A DNA stretch of 64,000 nt from Patiria pectinifera (lineage: Eukaryota > Echinodermata > Asteroidea > Valvatida > Asterinidae): assembly GCA_029964075.1 (NCBI GenBank), contig CM057147.1, positions 16,141,513-16,205,512 on the forward strand. Reading direction: 5' to 3'. Below, in pieces: positions 45,401 to 56,499 of the stretch. The notes under the pieces were generated by a model. That model did no database searches, had not been told where the DNA came from, and was given only the letters and a program-made list of their open reading frames with translations. The position numbers were made by a program, and so were the translations under genes. Positions within the stretch are counted from its first letter, which is position 1. Every line of letters begins with the position of its first letter.

Positions 45401-48400
45401 TTTGGTGTGTGCCATCATATGGAGGCGTCTGCATGAAGTCAAGGGTAAAAGGTAGAAATTGATGGTTTTGGGTGTTTTTTTTCTTCATTTTTTTCATAAA
45501 AAAATTAGGGTAGAGGCTGTCAATAGAATAGGTAGGGAAACCGGAAGCAGAACTATATTTTTTTTGGGCCTTATTAAAGAAATTCAGAAAAATTTGAAAA
45601 AATTGGGGATTTAATCCAAGATCAGAATATCAGTTGAAACTTACTGGTACTGCAAATTATTCAGAATTCATATTCAAATTAATTATTATTATTAATTTTT
45701 TTTAACCGAGACCCCCCCCTCCAAAAAAAATGTGTGTGTTTTGCATTACTCACAATGCTTGATCTGTTTGAAGTGAAGTAAATAACTGTCAAACAAGGAT
45801 TTTTGTATCATCAGTCATGTCACTGTTAGATGAACAAGACAATAACAAAAACCTGTGCAGTTTGAAGTTGGAAATTTAGAGTTTTATCGGGTTTGATTCA
45901 TATTTCTGATAGATTTGGAGACTTGTGACGGAATAATCCGTGCCTATTGGGAAATTAACCCCGGGCTAATCCATTAAAATACTCCATATGGATGTGGATA
46001 TTTATAATTAAAAATGGTAGGCCCTACTTAAATTGATTAATTTGAAACCATGATGTGATTTTACTGGCTGAAGATTACAAAGTACCCTTTCAATTCATAA
46101 CAAATTTGATTTCAGGATTACCTCCAAAACAATTGGCAAAGTTGAGATATAAGTCCAAATTTAACCAGTTTACTAGTGTTGAAAGGTACAACTTTGCTTT
46201 TGCTGTAATGTTCAGAAATGGATGGCTTTGGGGGTTAGTATTTTATAGCAAATATTGTTACACTGACCTGTTTGAAGTTTTGTGTTCATAGATGCTGGAA
46301 AAACCAAGAATTTGTTTTTGTTCTGTAGGTTCCCTGACCCTACTTCAGACGAAACAGCAATTTATAGACATCGGGGAATTGTCAGGTTAGGGAACCAGAC
46401 TAGCTGGTTTGCACCCATTCACGGATGTGTATTACTGATTGCAAACAAAATGTTGACAGACTAATTTTTTCCAATGATGGTCGGCCGACCATCATTGGAA
46501 ATTGATACAAAAAGTCCTTTTTTCTTAAAATGTGCCATGGTTTCACAGGATGCTTGAGATTATTACTCACTTACAGTCAAGTAAGGTATTTCATAATAAT
46601 TTATTCATAATAATTTTTTTGATGTTTGCACATGTTGTAACATGTATTACCTTTAAATTCACTCTAGCAAATTCAAAGTCTTTGTTTTAAAGAATGCCAG
46701 TGCCTGTTATTGCTTAATAGTACATGTAATACTAAGCATCGAAAGCAATGTTTTGGGATAAAATGGTTGTTAGTGATTTCATCATAGATGCTTTTAAAAG
46801 CCATTTTTTGTCTTTGCTTGCTCTAATGAACAACTACAATAAAGTACAAAGACAAAAGGAAACAATGTTTAAATATATTTTCACTTTCAGAATGTACAAT
46901 GGGATACATAGAGTATATGACCTTTTTTTCCTCAGGAAATCAGTTTTATTTCCTTGTTCCTTTTAAACTTTCTGGGAATTTATTTTGTTTTGCATTAGAC
47001 CAAGTAAAAACAACTGTGTTTCCAGTTAATCAACCCAACCTAGAAAATTGTGCAGAACTTAAATCTTTTTCTTCCTAAAAAAAAAAAAAAAGTTTTGGTG
47101 CTGCACCCCATAGTTTATGCTGACATCTTCCTGCATTTTTAAAATTAGTATTTTAATTTTTGTGAGTTACCGTAGTTTGGAGTACGGTCTTGCCGCACTG
47201 TGTAGCAAAGTTCATTAACAGCGCAGCAAGCCTACATGCATTAACCCTAGCCTCACCTAAACTTTAAAGGGAATATACATCATTTGCTTTTGCTGTAATT
47301 TTCAGAAATGGATGGAATTGGGGGGTTGGAAATATATATATAGCAAATATAGTTACACTGACTTTTTGAGGAAAACCAAGAAAAACAATAATTTTCCTGT
47401 AGTGTGGTTCCCTGACTCCATTTAAGAAGAAACAGAGCTGTTTACATATATTGGGGAATTGTAAGGTCAGGGAACCAGTCTAGCTGGCTTGTACCCCTTC
47501 ATACATGTAGGTGTGTAATCGATTGCAAACAAGTGCGATGGTCAAGTCAACTGGATTTGAAAAAGCCAGTTTTTCCACGCTAAGCGCTTGATCTCTGATT
47601 GGTGTGACACAAAATGCCACTTTTCTTGAAAATGACAGTATACCAGGTGCCATGATTTTACAGGATGCTTTACACTGTCATTCACTAACAGTCCAGCAAG
47701 GTATTTCAAAATGATTTGGTAGTTTTATTTTTTGATGTTTGCAAATGTTGTATTTTCCCTGTAAAGCTACAAAATACTACTGGTAGTAAACTGTAGTATG
47801 CAGCCTACTTCAGCATATACATGTAAGTGGGCACAACATGGCACAACACTCATAGTCTTTTTTGGTTTTTGGTGCCTGCATACATAGTTTTCGTAGTATT
47901 CTGTAGTGCTTTGTTCTTTTAATATCCCACAGTAATGGCTAGGACGTTAGGGTTAACAGTGCAACAAGTGCAGAATGAAAAAAATCAACCAGCATTCCAC
48001 TCTATTTTTTTGGCTATAAAAATTTAGAACCAAAAAAAGAAATATTAATAACCAGATCGGTATGTCTGTTCTAAAAACAGAACATATGGTTTTTCCGCAT
48101 TATGACTGTTTCATGAGTGTCTATGCACTTTGGGCGATGTGCAGTCGTGTAAATGATAATTTTTTAAAGTGCATAAAAATGAAAACAAAATTCAGAACAA
48201 AAACAAAGGCTTTTCCCCAAATTTGCGAAAAAGCCAATAATAATTTTACCCCACCCAACCACTCTTTTAGTTAGTCCACACTTTGCAATACACATCCATG
48301 AACGGGTGTAAGCCAGCTAGTCTGGTTCCCTGACCTGACAATCCCCTGATCTCTATAAATTGTTTCGTCTGAAGGAACCAGACTACAAAAACAACATTAT

Positions 48401-51400
48401 TTCTTGGTTTTTCCAGCATCTGTGAACTCAAAACTTCAAACAGGCCATTGTAGCAAATATTTGCTATAAATTACTAACTCCTGTTTTCCTGAAAATTACA
48501 GCAAAAGCAAATGTTGTATATTTCCTTTAATATTTTTGGAATTTGTCCCCTTGGTGTTTTGCACTTTTTTTTCAGAAAAGTACAATGTGTTCTGTTTCCT
48601 TGTTTGTGTAAGACTTGGTTGGAAGTTCCCTTTCCTTTCAATGCATGATTCTGCACTTTTTGTGGATGACGCCACATTTTTATATGTAGTCATTTAATGT
48701 TGTCTTTTATTTGCATATTATGGTATATTAATTGTTCTAATTATTTTCAAGAGTTCACAAAGTTTGCAGTAAAGTTACCTTAATGCCTGACTTTATTACA
48801 TGTCATACCAAAAAAATTAATGGAACAAACCAAATTGTTTTTTGTTCAGTGATTAAAGTACCACGTTAATTAGAAAATTACAAAATTTGACAAAGCAAAA
48901 TTTGAGTTCAAAACAAAAAAACGTTGGTAACATGTAAAATTAATTTTTTGTTTTGTTTTTGGCCAACGTATGTGGAGTTTCATGATTCTTTTGGCTTCTG
49001 GGCTGTTCTAGCGCTATGTTATGTCCAAGAGCTTTCAAGAGTTCAGTGAATAAACCTGAAAATGTATTGTTCAAATCTTATACACCCATCATCTGTGGTC
49101 AAGGAGATTACAGACTAGGAGTTTTATATCATTTCTGTGCATCATTAATTAAGGGGCACTAGGTCCTCAAATCCCTGAAAATATCATGTTTTGGATTGTT
49201 TACTTATCCAATTTCAAACGTCAGGTTGAAAGGAAACCAACCTAATGTCTTACCATTCCCGAGAAAAGACAAAAAAACCCAAAAACCGTTTGTTTACATC
49301 GGACACGACGGAGTACGAATACGTTTTTCCTGTCGTTCTCAGTGGATGTACATCTATTATAACACACATACATAGCACCGTGCTCGTGAACAGTGGTGAC
49401 CAATCACCAATGCACAATATGTGGTTTCTTACACGTCCGCAAAAGGCGAACACTTTACGGATGAAATCACAACTAGCACCCAAACAGCTTGACTTTTTGG
49501 GGTCGCAAAAGTGGACCCCGAAAGTTGTTCTCGCATAATACAGGAATAACACAACGACGCCGAGTTTTCAAAAGATAGTTGTGTAGATGTTTATATCCAA
49601 TTTTGAATGTTCTTTCCGATTAACATCATTTCGTTCAAAGCGTGTTTTGTAGCCCAATCGGGCTACTCCAGGATGCAGTGTTCCTCTAATTAGATTGTTA
49701 ATCGACCCTGGCCAAACAATACACTTCTGTTCATAATGCTGGAATTGCCCTTGTCTTTTCTGTGTAGGTCTTTGATGCTATCATCATCATCGTGTCTTTC
49801 GTACTGGATATTATCACCCTGCTCTTTCCGGAAAACTTTGCTATCGTGGATCTCATTGTTGTTCTCCGTCTGTGGCGAATCGTTCGCGTCGTTAACGGTG
49901 AGTTCTAAGAATCGATGAGGGGTTGCTTTGATTAAAATCAACATATTTCGTAATAATATGTAACTTTGACAAGTTACTGGGAAATGTTTCAACTTTTATC
50001 ATAGTATTTATGGGTCAACACGGTACAAAATAGAAAAGGTTTTTAACCCACCTTTCGTTTGATCAGTCACAGACAATCAAAAATTCAATCCCGTCACCAA
50101 CAGTCAGTCACCAACAGTCAGTCACCAACAGTCAGATCATAATATAAAATACCTGCACATATTTTGCCTCCTTTTACAAACTTTTCATAAACATCTTTCC
50201 GAATTGTTACAAACAATTTTTGTAAAGTATTTAATTTATTTGTTTGTTTTTTTTTTAATTAAAATTTGGTAGTTATATTTTATTGGAAACTTAGGAGGCT
50301 TGTTTTTGGTCAATTTTCAGGGACAGACATTTGTGATGCGATCAAGCTTAAAATGAGTCGTTTGTCGGGAATTTTCATTTTGAGATTCAGGCCAAATTAT
50401 AGGGCCAATTCATCACATCACTTCATCACATCTCTTGGTGTTCCGACTTCCATAATTTTTGAACTTAAGATGGTATCAGCATGCGGTTTTCACATCAGTT
50501 ATGCTGAGATTGTGCTCTTTTCAAATAGATGTAACAAAAAGTCGACAAACGACTCATTTAGCTTGATAGCATCACAATGAATGCGCATGCACATTGATTT
50601 GAAACAAAAAACGATGTTCCGAAAACCGTCAGCAAGAGTGTATTTTATGACGACACCATTTAGTCAATTTTTTTGGGGTAAGTTTCCAGGGACAGACAGA
50701 CAGACAGACAGACCGACCGACTGACCACCAAGTGACATGTAGAAACTCCTGCCAGATCTTAAAAATCTTGTTGAGACTTGTTACTCAAAGTGTCTTATTC
50801 TCCAACCCTGAATTTGTAGGAGTCGTCCTATCCGTCGAACAGAGAGCTGAGAAGCGCATCAACCATCACAAGAGAGTCAGGGACCGTGCCATCATGGCGG
50901 CCATGAAGTTTGAAAAGTACAGCGCTGCCCTGGAGGAGGAAATCCAAATACTGCGAGATCTGCTGGGGACAAACGGAGTGAAACTAGGTGAGAGTTCAAC
51001 ATTTACAGGTTTGGCATTTGAGCATGCATGCGTACAGTCGTCCTCCAAGATTGATTATAAATAGCAAACTACCTACCCAACAAAAACAAAAATCGTTTGA
51101 AGTCATACTTGAATGGCAAAGTACCGAGGTAATTACAGGACACACATTTTATAGAGTGACCCATACTGTTTTGTAATTCACTACCTTATGGAGATATGTG
51201 TGTAAATAGGAACAAAAAATTGAATATGTCTCCACAGGGCAATTTCTATAGATGAATACGTCCCCACAAGGTTGTCACAAAATAGATGCATTGATTTTAT
51301 TCCAAAACTAGGAATTTCCCAGGTGTGTTGATCTATTGCAAATTGAAGTGTTTTATGTAAGGGATATTAAGTCCGAATTTCAGCCTAGGAAATTAATTCT

Positions 51401-51883
51401 GAATTAAAACTTACTTTACGATTATAATGCACACTAGCTGTTAAATCGTTAAAACATATATGCCCGACACCGTGCAAATGCCCATATACATGTACTTAGA
51501 GTCATCTTAGCCAAATCACTTGAAGCCGTGATAACTAGTAAACTTTTGATGTATAGGAGCTTGTCTGCTAGTACCACTTTCTTGTTGCCTCTCTTTTTCT
51601 GAAACCCTCTCATTTTTTTGGTGCCATCGCTTTATTTTCCGCAGACGAATCACTGTTCAAAAGCAGACCGGAAAAGCCCCACTACGACCGCAAGTACCAC
51701 ATGACCACAGAGAACGGTGAAGACGGTGATCATCATCATCATCATCTCCATCTTCCTTTCCACCACCGCAAGAAGCACGCGCAACCGGAGACCAACGACT
51801 CGAGCGCCGCACTCCAACTGGACGACGGCAAACCGCCGGATTACGATGCGCTTCACCAAGGCAACCACGAGGAAAACTGTTAA
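42343..51883 (+). CDS. HVCN1: Voltage-gated proton channel Hv1, six coding exons
   Basis: Joined exons 42343-42418, 43337-43599, 43987-44220, 49768-49897, 50820-50987 and 51645-51883 make 1110 bases, 369 residues plus TAA, all introns GT/AG and in phase. Hv1 is a dimeric voltage-sensor protein that conducts protons out of cells. S1 (about 86-107) has the selectivity Asp at D96 plus E103 and D107; S2 (159-181) has H160, E173 and K177; S3 has D205; S4 reads RLWRIVRVVNG with R225, R228, R231. A Glu-rich helix (about 241-283) fits the dimer coiled coil. The start ACCATGG has a good context. Odd points: a 50-residue acidic S1-S2 loop, His-rich stretches near residue 57 and in the C-tail, and no His in the S3-S4 loop, where human Hv1 has a zinc ligand. 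Identity is very secure. Confidence 0.95.
43337..43599 (+). CDS. HVCN1: HVCN1 exon 2 (acidic/His N-tail and S1)
   Basis: Acceptor TTACAG, donor GTAAGA, phase 0 end. Encodes Gly26-Asn113 with a DDDAHHHDDHGDE stretch at 53-65 and the S1 helix containing the selectivity Asp. Confidence 0.93.
43987..44220 (+). CDS. HVCN1: HVCN1 exon 3 (S1-S2 loop and S2)
   Basis: Acceptor TTGCAG, donor GTATGT, both phase 0. Encodes residues 114-191: an acidic loop with alternating Glu-Ala/Glu-Val (133-140), then the S2 helix. Confidence 0.93.
46181..46657 (+). mobile_element. CTTAAAGG-family MITE in HVCN1 intron 3
   Basis: Begins near GAAAGGTACAACTTTGCTTT and ends near AACATGTATTACCTTTAA. It carries an internal inverted pair GTTCCCTGACC / GGTTAGGGAAC and a perfect 32-nt palindrome at 46469-46500 whose half is TTCCAATGATGGTCGG. 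Non-coding. Confidence 0.8.
47262..47766 (+). mobile_element. CTTAAAGG-family MITE in HVCN1 intron 3, second copy
   Basis: Starts CTTTAAAGGGAATATACATC and ends TTGTATTTTCCCTGTAAAG, imperfect terminal repeats. The GTTCCCTGAC/GTCAGGGAAC pair is kept. The central palindrome is replaced by a weak AAGCGCTT. Confidence 0.8.
48270..48535 (-). mobile_element. CTTAAAGG-family MITE, inverted and truncated
   Basis: In reverse it matches the first half of the 46181 element up to the GAACGGGTGTAAGCCAGC block. The distal half with the central palindrome is absent. Confidence 0.7.
49185..49640. mobile_element. Repeat family with GGTTGAAAGGAAACCAACC, copy 2
   Basis: Same family and orientation as 28040-28560, inserted 130 bases before HVCN1 exon 4. 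Begins around TTCAAACGTCAGGTTGAAAGG. Confidence 0.65.
49768..49897 (+). CDS. HVCN1: HVCN1 exon 4 (S3 and S4)
   Basis: Acceptor TGTGTAG after a pyrimidine-rich stretch, donor GTGAGT, phase 1 end. Encodes residues 192-234: S3 with D205, a short loop LFPENFAIVD, and the S4 arginines. Confidence 0.95.
50333..50575. mobile_element. MITE with 33-35 bp terminal repeats in HVCN1 intron 4
   Basis: GTGATGCGATCAAGCTTAAA continuing to GTCGTTTGTCG at the left is mirrored by CGACAAACGACTCATTTAGC continuing to ATCAC at the right, with two or three differences and a 2-bp gap. The open frame crossing it has no significance. Confidence 0.8.
50690..50757. repeat. CAGA/GACC simple repeat and shared tail
   Basis: A short CAGA then GACC run is followed by ACCACCAAGTGACATGTAGAAACTCCTGCCAG in pieces also found at 24800-24850, ending about 60 bases before exon 5. 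Confidence 0.7.
50820..50987 (+). CDS. HVCN1: HVCN1 exon 5 (coiled coil)
   Basis: Acceptor TTTGTAG, donor GTGAGA, phase 1 at both ends. Encodes residues 235-290, a charged helix with a heptad pattern of Ala, Ile and Leu suited to the dimer interface. Confidence 0.93.
51645..51883 (+). CDS. HVCN1: HVCN1 exon 6 (His-rich C-tail)
   Basis: Acceptor TTCCGCAG. Encodes residues 291-369 and TAA. Contains HHHHHLHLPFHHRKKH at about 325-340, unusual for the family. The CAT run in DNA is a short simple repeat. Confidence 0.9.
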
Positions 51884-52889
51884 CAGGTCAGAGGTCATAT
51901 ATGTATGCAAATGAGGCCACGTCCTTGGCAAGTCCACACAATGTCGCTGCTACCTGGTTTATGTGGACCTCTTTTGTTCGGAAGTCCACACAGTGAATGT
52001 AATGCTTGTACGCCATTCTCACCCGCGAACAGCACGCTTCTTTTGTATTATCCTTAATGTACATTTGTAAAACACTTGTGACTGCCCCCCCCCCTTTTTT
52101 CATTTTTGCTTAGCACAGTATTTTCTCCTTAGTAACTCTGTGATTTTGGTTCCTGGCCGCCCCCTCTAAATCCCCCATTGTTCACATCCCTGTCATTAAT
52201 CTTTATGTCCATTCCTTTTGTTTCTTTGATCTCGTAGTGTGATTTTATATTCTTAAAATTTAAAGTAGCTTAAATCTGAATCCGATTTATATCGTATTGC
52301 CAAACTACGTTTTAAGTAAAATTTTAATATCTCTGATTATTTTGAATGCAGCATGGCCCATTAAGGCTACCATGTAAAAATTCGACCATACATAAATAAA
52401 TAACAAAAACGCTGATGCTTGGGCTAATTTGTTAACTGTTATAATTACAACATTCTTTTCGTAGAATTGTTCAAAAAGTTAATTTTAGAATCTTATCAGA
52501 GGTAAGCTAAGAGTACATGTAGTTCAAAATGTGTAGACTTCCAACTTTGTAAAGAATACATTGTGTAAATCAATAAATTGGAAAATTTATTTCATCACAC
52601 TTATAATTCCCACCTACTGGTATAACCAATGCAACATTAACTTTACTTCCTTAAAACATGCAGACTTAATATATTGGATATTACATTTGTTTTGCTTGCA
52701 ATATGGTTATTTAAATAGTTTCAATTTCAATTGTTGAAATAGATGACTGTTTTTACTGCTAAATGATCGTTTTCCAGTCTCAATTTGTAAATGAGGAACG
52801 ATATATTTTCATTACAGTGCAAAGTGTGATAAGCGTGCAGTGAACAGTCACGTACATATGTACCAGCAATTCCATTTTTTTTTTTACAG
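51884..52889. other. HVCN1: HVCN1 3' flank with poly(A) signal candidates
   Basis: AATAAA hexamers lie at 52395-52400 and 52572-52577; another at 54648-54653 is beyond the nested transposon. Which is used cannot be told. AT-rich with no other gene. Confidence 0.5.
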
Positions 52890-52891
52890 TA

Positions 52892-53724
52892 CAGGGTGAG
52901 TCAGAATGATCTAGACCCAAATTAAAGAAAATATCAAAAATATGCCGCAATTATCAAACAAGTGCAAATGAGAGATGTTATAGGCTGGTATTTTGGGGAG
53001 TGTGTGGCCTAGTGGTTAGGGTTCGTGACTCATGATCAGAGGGTCCGGGGTTCGAATCCAGCCGCTGGTCATATATTGTGTCCTTGGGCAAGGCACTTCA
53101 CCCCCACTTGCCCCTCTCCACCCAGGAGTATAAATGGGTACCGGCATTAGCTGGGAGTAACCTGCGATGGACTAGCATCCCATCCAGGGGGAGTAGAAAA
53201 AATCTCAGTCGTTTCATGCTACTGAAACCGGAGATAAACGCCGGCCTGATGAGCCACATTGGCTCGGGACAGACTTTACTTTTACTTTATAGGCTGGTAT
53301 TTTGGACATGTTTTGTGAAAGTTTCACGTATATCCATTGTACCATTTTGAAGAAAAGCGCTAGCAAAGAACACACGCTAAAAATACTCTGAACACGGTTC
53401 CATGGTTCAACAAATTGATTGAAATCGTGTACTGATGTGAAGCAGTGTAATAACAAATAAAAACCTAGTCATGGTGACTGACTCACTTGAAGTTATTGAC
53501 ACATTTAGAAAAAGGCAAAACCAATTCCGTGGGCAGACTGGAAAATGAGCCACTTCAAAGAAAATGGCATAACTCCTCACCACAGCCACAAATTTGAAAA
53601 ATTCAAAATTCCTGTGGAAGACAAGGTAATAACCATTCACATGAAACACTTAGTTTTTTTCTCAATATATTCTATTTGCCACAAATATGGTGAACTTGGG
53701 TCCGGATCATTCTGACTCGCCCTG
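52892..53724. mobile_element. TA-flanked TIR element (mariner-like MITE) carrying a SINE
   Basis: Ends CAGGGTGAGTCAGAATGATC and the complement of CAGGGCGAGTCAGAATGATC, with similarity running on through GACCCAARTT, about 33 bp in all. Both sides abut TA (52890-52891 and 53725-53726), the target site of Tc1/mariner elements. Without the SINE it is about 525 bp and non-coding. Confidence 0.85.
52997..53286 (+). mobile_element. tRNA-derived SINE with a perfect 19-bp target duplication
   Basis: Identical 19-bp direct repeats flank it: TTATAGGCTGGTATTTTGG at 52978-52996 and 53287-53305. The head has a box A-like TGGCCTAGTGGTTAGGG and box B-like GGTTCGAATCC. A middle segment reads GTCCTTGGGCAAGGCACTT and a 3' half ATCCCATCCAGGGGGAGTAG, ending in TTTACTTTTAC. 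The intact duplication means a young insertion. A reversed relative sits at 61309. Confidence 0.92.
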
Positions 53725-53726
53725 TA

Positions 53727-56303
53727 GATGTCTTTGAATGCAGACACATGATGGCAAAGCTTTGACCTGTAATTCATGCGATTTCTTAATCACCTGTAAT
53801 TCATGTAATTTCTTAAGAAGATTTGGAATATACCTATTATCTAGTGTAAAAGAAAAACAGTACCAAGTGGCACATTCCACGGTGGCCGCGTAGCAGTGAG
53901 GCCAGGTAACGTGTGAAGACGGCTATACGGCACCGTCCATGCACCCGGGCCGTACCGGTACCTCGAGAGTACAGAAAACGAAAAGGAATGGGGCGTGATC
54001 TAATATGCAAAAAGTATGCAAATTAGACGCATGCGCAACAGTGTTTGCAAAACCGGTCTTCGAATGCAAAGCTGTAATACTTGCAAAGCTGTAATACTTG
54101 AGTTGTATGAATACAATATATGGCCGAGTAAAGTGTCCACCCACCAACCAACCAACCCACCGACCAACCAACCAACATAAGCAGCTGAACCCCACGGCGT
54201 GTTCCACACCGCCGTGGGAAAAAATCATATTGATTCCGTGGTATAAAGTGTTACAGAATACTGACTATCTTTGTTGCATGTACCTTGGAAAGACTGCAAA
54301 GAATGTATCGAAGATGGACTAAATTATGTTTAAACCGGACATTCCATTCCAAAAAAAAAACACAACCCAAAGAATCAAATAATTTTAACCGTAAGGTGCA
54401 CTCAATAAGGCGCTTATTTTCTTTGTAACCAGATATTGAACATTATTTTACCCAACATGTATTGTGCTCAATTAATCTTGATATTTCATTATGCAGTGCT
54501 ATATTTCACATATATACACACAGACTTTAATTTGGAATATTTGGAGAAAAAAAATGAAATACATAATTGTTAATTATTTTTAGACTTTAGATTGTTGAAT
54601 GTTGATGTAAATTGTGCGGTATATTGTGCTGTTTAATTAAAGATGCAAATAAATCTTTTATTGACTGAAAACCAAATTAAATTTGTTCAGTTCCACAATT
54701 TAAGAGAAAAAACAAATTTTTAGAATTTTTATGAAAGAACTATTAAGAAAACATATATTGCTATATATAATTAATGATGCAAATGCTCTTCCAATTTCCA
54801 AATTTGTCTATTTTCACTTTATCATTGCCACAATATTAAGTATGCAATACAAAAGTATTATTCGGTATAGATATTTAAATATATTTTAAAAGCGTGTTAA
54901 ATACCGAGACACTTTCTCATTCGCAACTTTGATTTTTGAGAGACTGTTATGAATTGTGTTTAACCTGCTCAATTTTTGAATGTATTAAAAAAAGTTTGTC
55001 AATTTTAAAGTTAATGCAAACATGTATACTCTGTTTTGTTGGGGAAATTGATTTTACGTTATGATTATTATAGAGCATATTTGGGCTTGGAAATATTTAC
55101 GAATCGACATATTTCCACGAAAATCAAATTGGTTTTTGTATCATTTAAGAGAGAATACCGGTAGGTTCTTGGGTCTCGTCTTTTTCAGCTGGATTCAAAA
55201 CTAAGGCTGACGACAAACGATAAATTTGGATAAACTTGGTCCAAAATCTAGGAAATAAACCCAGGAGAGTGGGATAATATGAAGGGCAGAATGGGTTTGA
55301 AGGAGTGTTCATATGAGCAATATATTTGTATATAAAATGTTTATGAGAATTAAAATACAATTGATTTTAAAAGAGAGCGCACATTTTTAATAAAATTGTT
55401 TGTATACATATCAAGTGTCATGAACTTTCTGTTTGTTAGTCCAATAGTCTTTAATTTGTCTATAAAAATAAGACAAATACTTAGCCGTTTATGCCGTTTA
55501 CTGGATTATACCACACAGTCCTTCACTCAAAATACTTCACATGTACAAATTTAACAAGGTTGATCAGTATCTGCTTTTTATTAGTTGAATTGAATGTTGT
55601 ACACACAACTTGTGTACATTGAATTGTACATGTACATGGTTTAGTAAGTTATAGAAAGTTGCCTTTCTTGTATAAACGAGTCCGGGCATGTGACCACTGT
55701 ACATGCACTCACAAGGTCCCTTTCAATGGCAAAACCATTGTGCCTGCTATTGTATAAAGCAACTGCAACTTTTGACAGATTATCTGAGCAATAGCTAGCG
55801 CAATGCTTTTGCCTTTAAAAAAGGGGGCCTTTGTGATAGAAAATTGATAGCATGTCCGGGTTGGTCTAATTCTTGCATAAAAATTACAACACATTTTTGG
55901 CAATTCTTGCACAGTGGAATTGCTGTTTCCTCAATTTTTTTTTGTAGAATCACTTCAGCCGAATATTTCAACCAATCTGCTGCATTACATTTTAAATAAC
56001 AACTCCCCCCCCCAAAAAATGACTCCACCCTATTTAGTCTTTATAAGTGTCTCAGAGAACTTGGGCCAATATCATTACTCGGCACAAACAGGTTAGCATT
56101 AAAAAAAATATGCCATGTGTTATATATTCCTATTTCCTGGTTCTCTGCCAATTTTGGCTAAGCAGGTACATACAATGTATGTAATATTCTCTGCTTTATA
56201 ACGGCGCGATGAGATTTGGCACTAAAGCCCAACTGTGCTCAAAATAAGCAGAACAAGAAAGGTTGAAAACAGTCAGTTCTTGGAAACGTTCTTGGAAATG
56301 TCT
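53727..56303. other. Intergenic region between convergent HVCN1 and FTSJ3
   Basis: AT-rich. A CCAACCAACC simple repeat occurs at 54138-54177. On the minus strand an AATAAA at 55577-55582 lies about 720 bases past the FTSJ3 stop and is a candidate poly(A) signal. No gene supported. Confidence 0.5.
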
Positions 56304-56499
56304 TCATCTCCTCTTTCCCTTTTTCCGTTTTTCCTCCACCCGCTTCATGGCCCTGACGTCTTTCTTCATTCGTTTGTCCACCACCTTGTACGGCCCCTTC
56401 ACCCCGCGAGGGCGCTTCACACGTTTAGCAGCCTGTGCTTTCCTCGAGACGACGTAAGTGACCTCCTTGGATTTCTTCTTGTTGACCTTTTTGTACAGC
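56304..56499 (-). CDS. FTSJ3: FTSJ3 terminal exon
   Basis: Acceptor TTTGTAG after a T-rich tract. Encodes [20 protein letters not shown] to the basic end KKGKRR and TGA. Confidence 0.95.

Noticed and set aside
50266-50580. 104-residue ORF in HVCN1 intron 4
   Set aside because: It spans a MITE with 33-35 bp terminal repeats and has no domain.
51650-51937. Antisense protein opposite HVCN1 exon 6
   Set aside because: A shadow frame caused by the GC-rich coding exon and its CAT repeat.
52997-53070. tRNA gene
   Set aside because: Box A and box B are present, but there is no proper acceptor stem and a 19-bp target duplication flanks a SINE body.
53407-53649. Transposase fragment inside the TIR element
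   Set aside because: No catalytic residues or helix-turn-helix pattern could be seen, and the element is too short.
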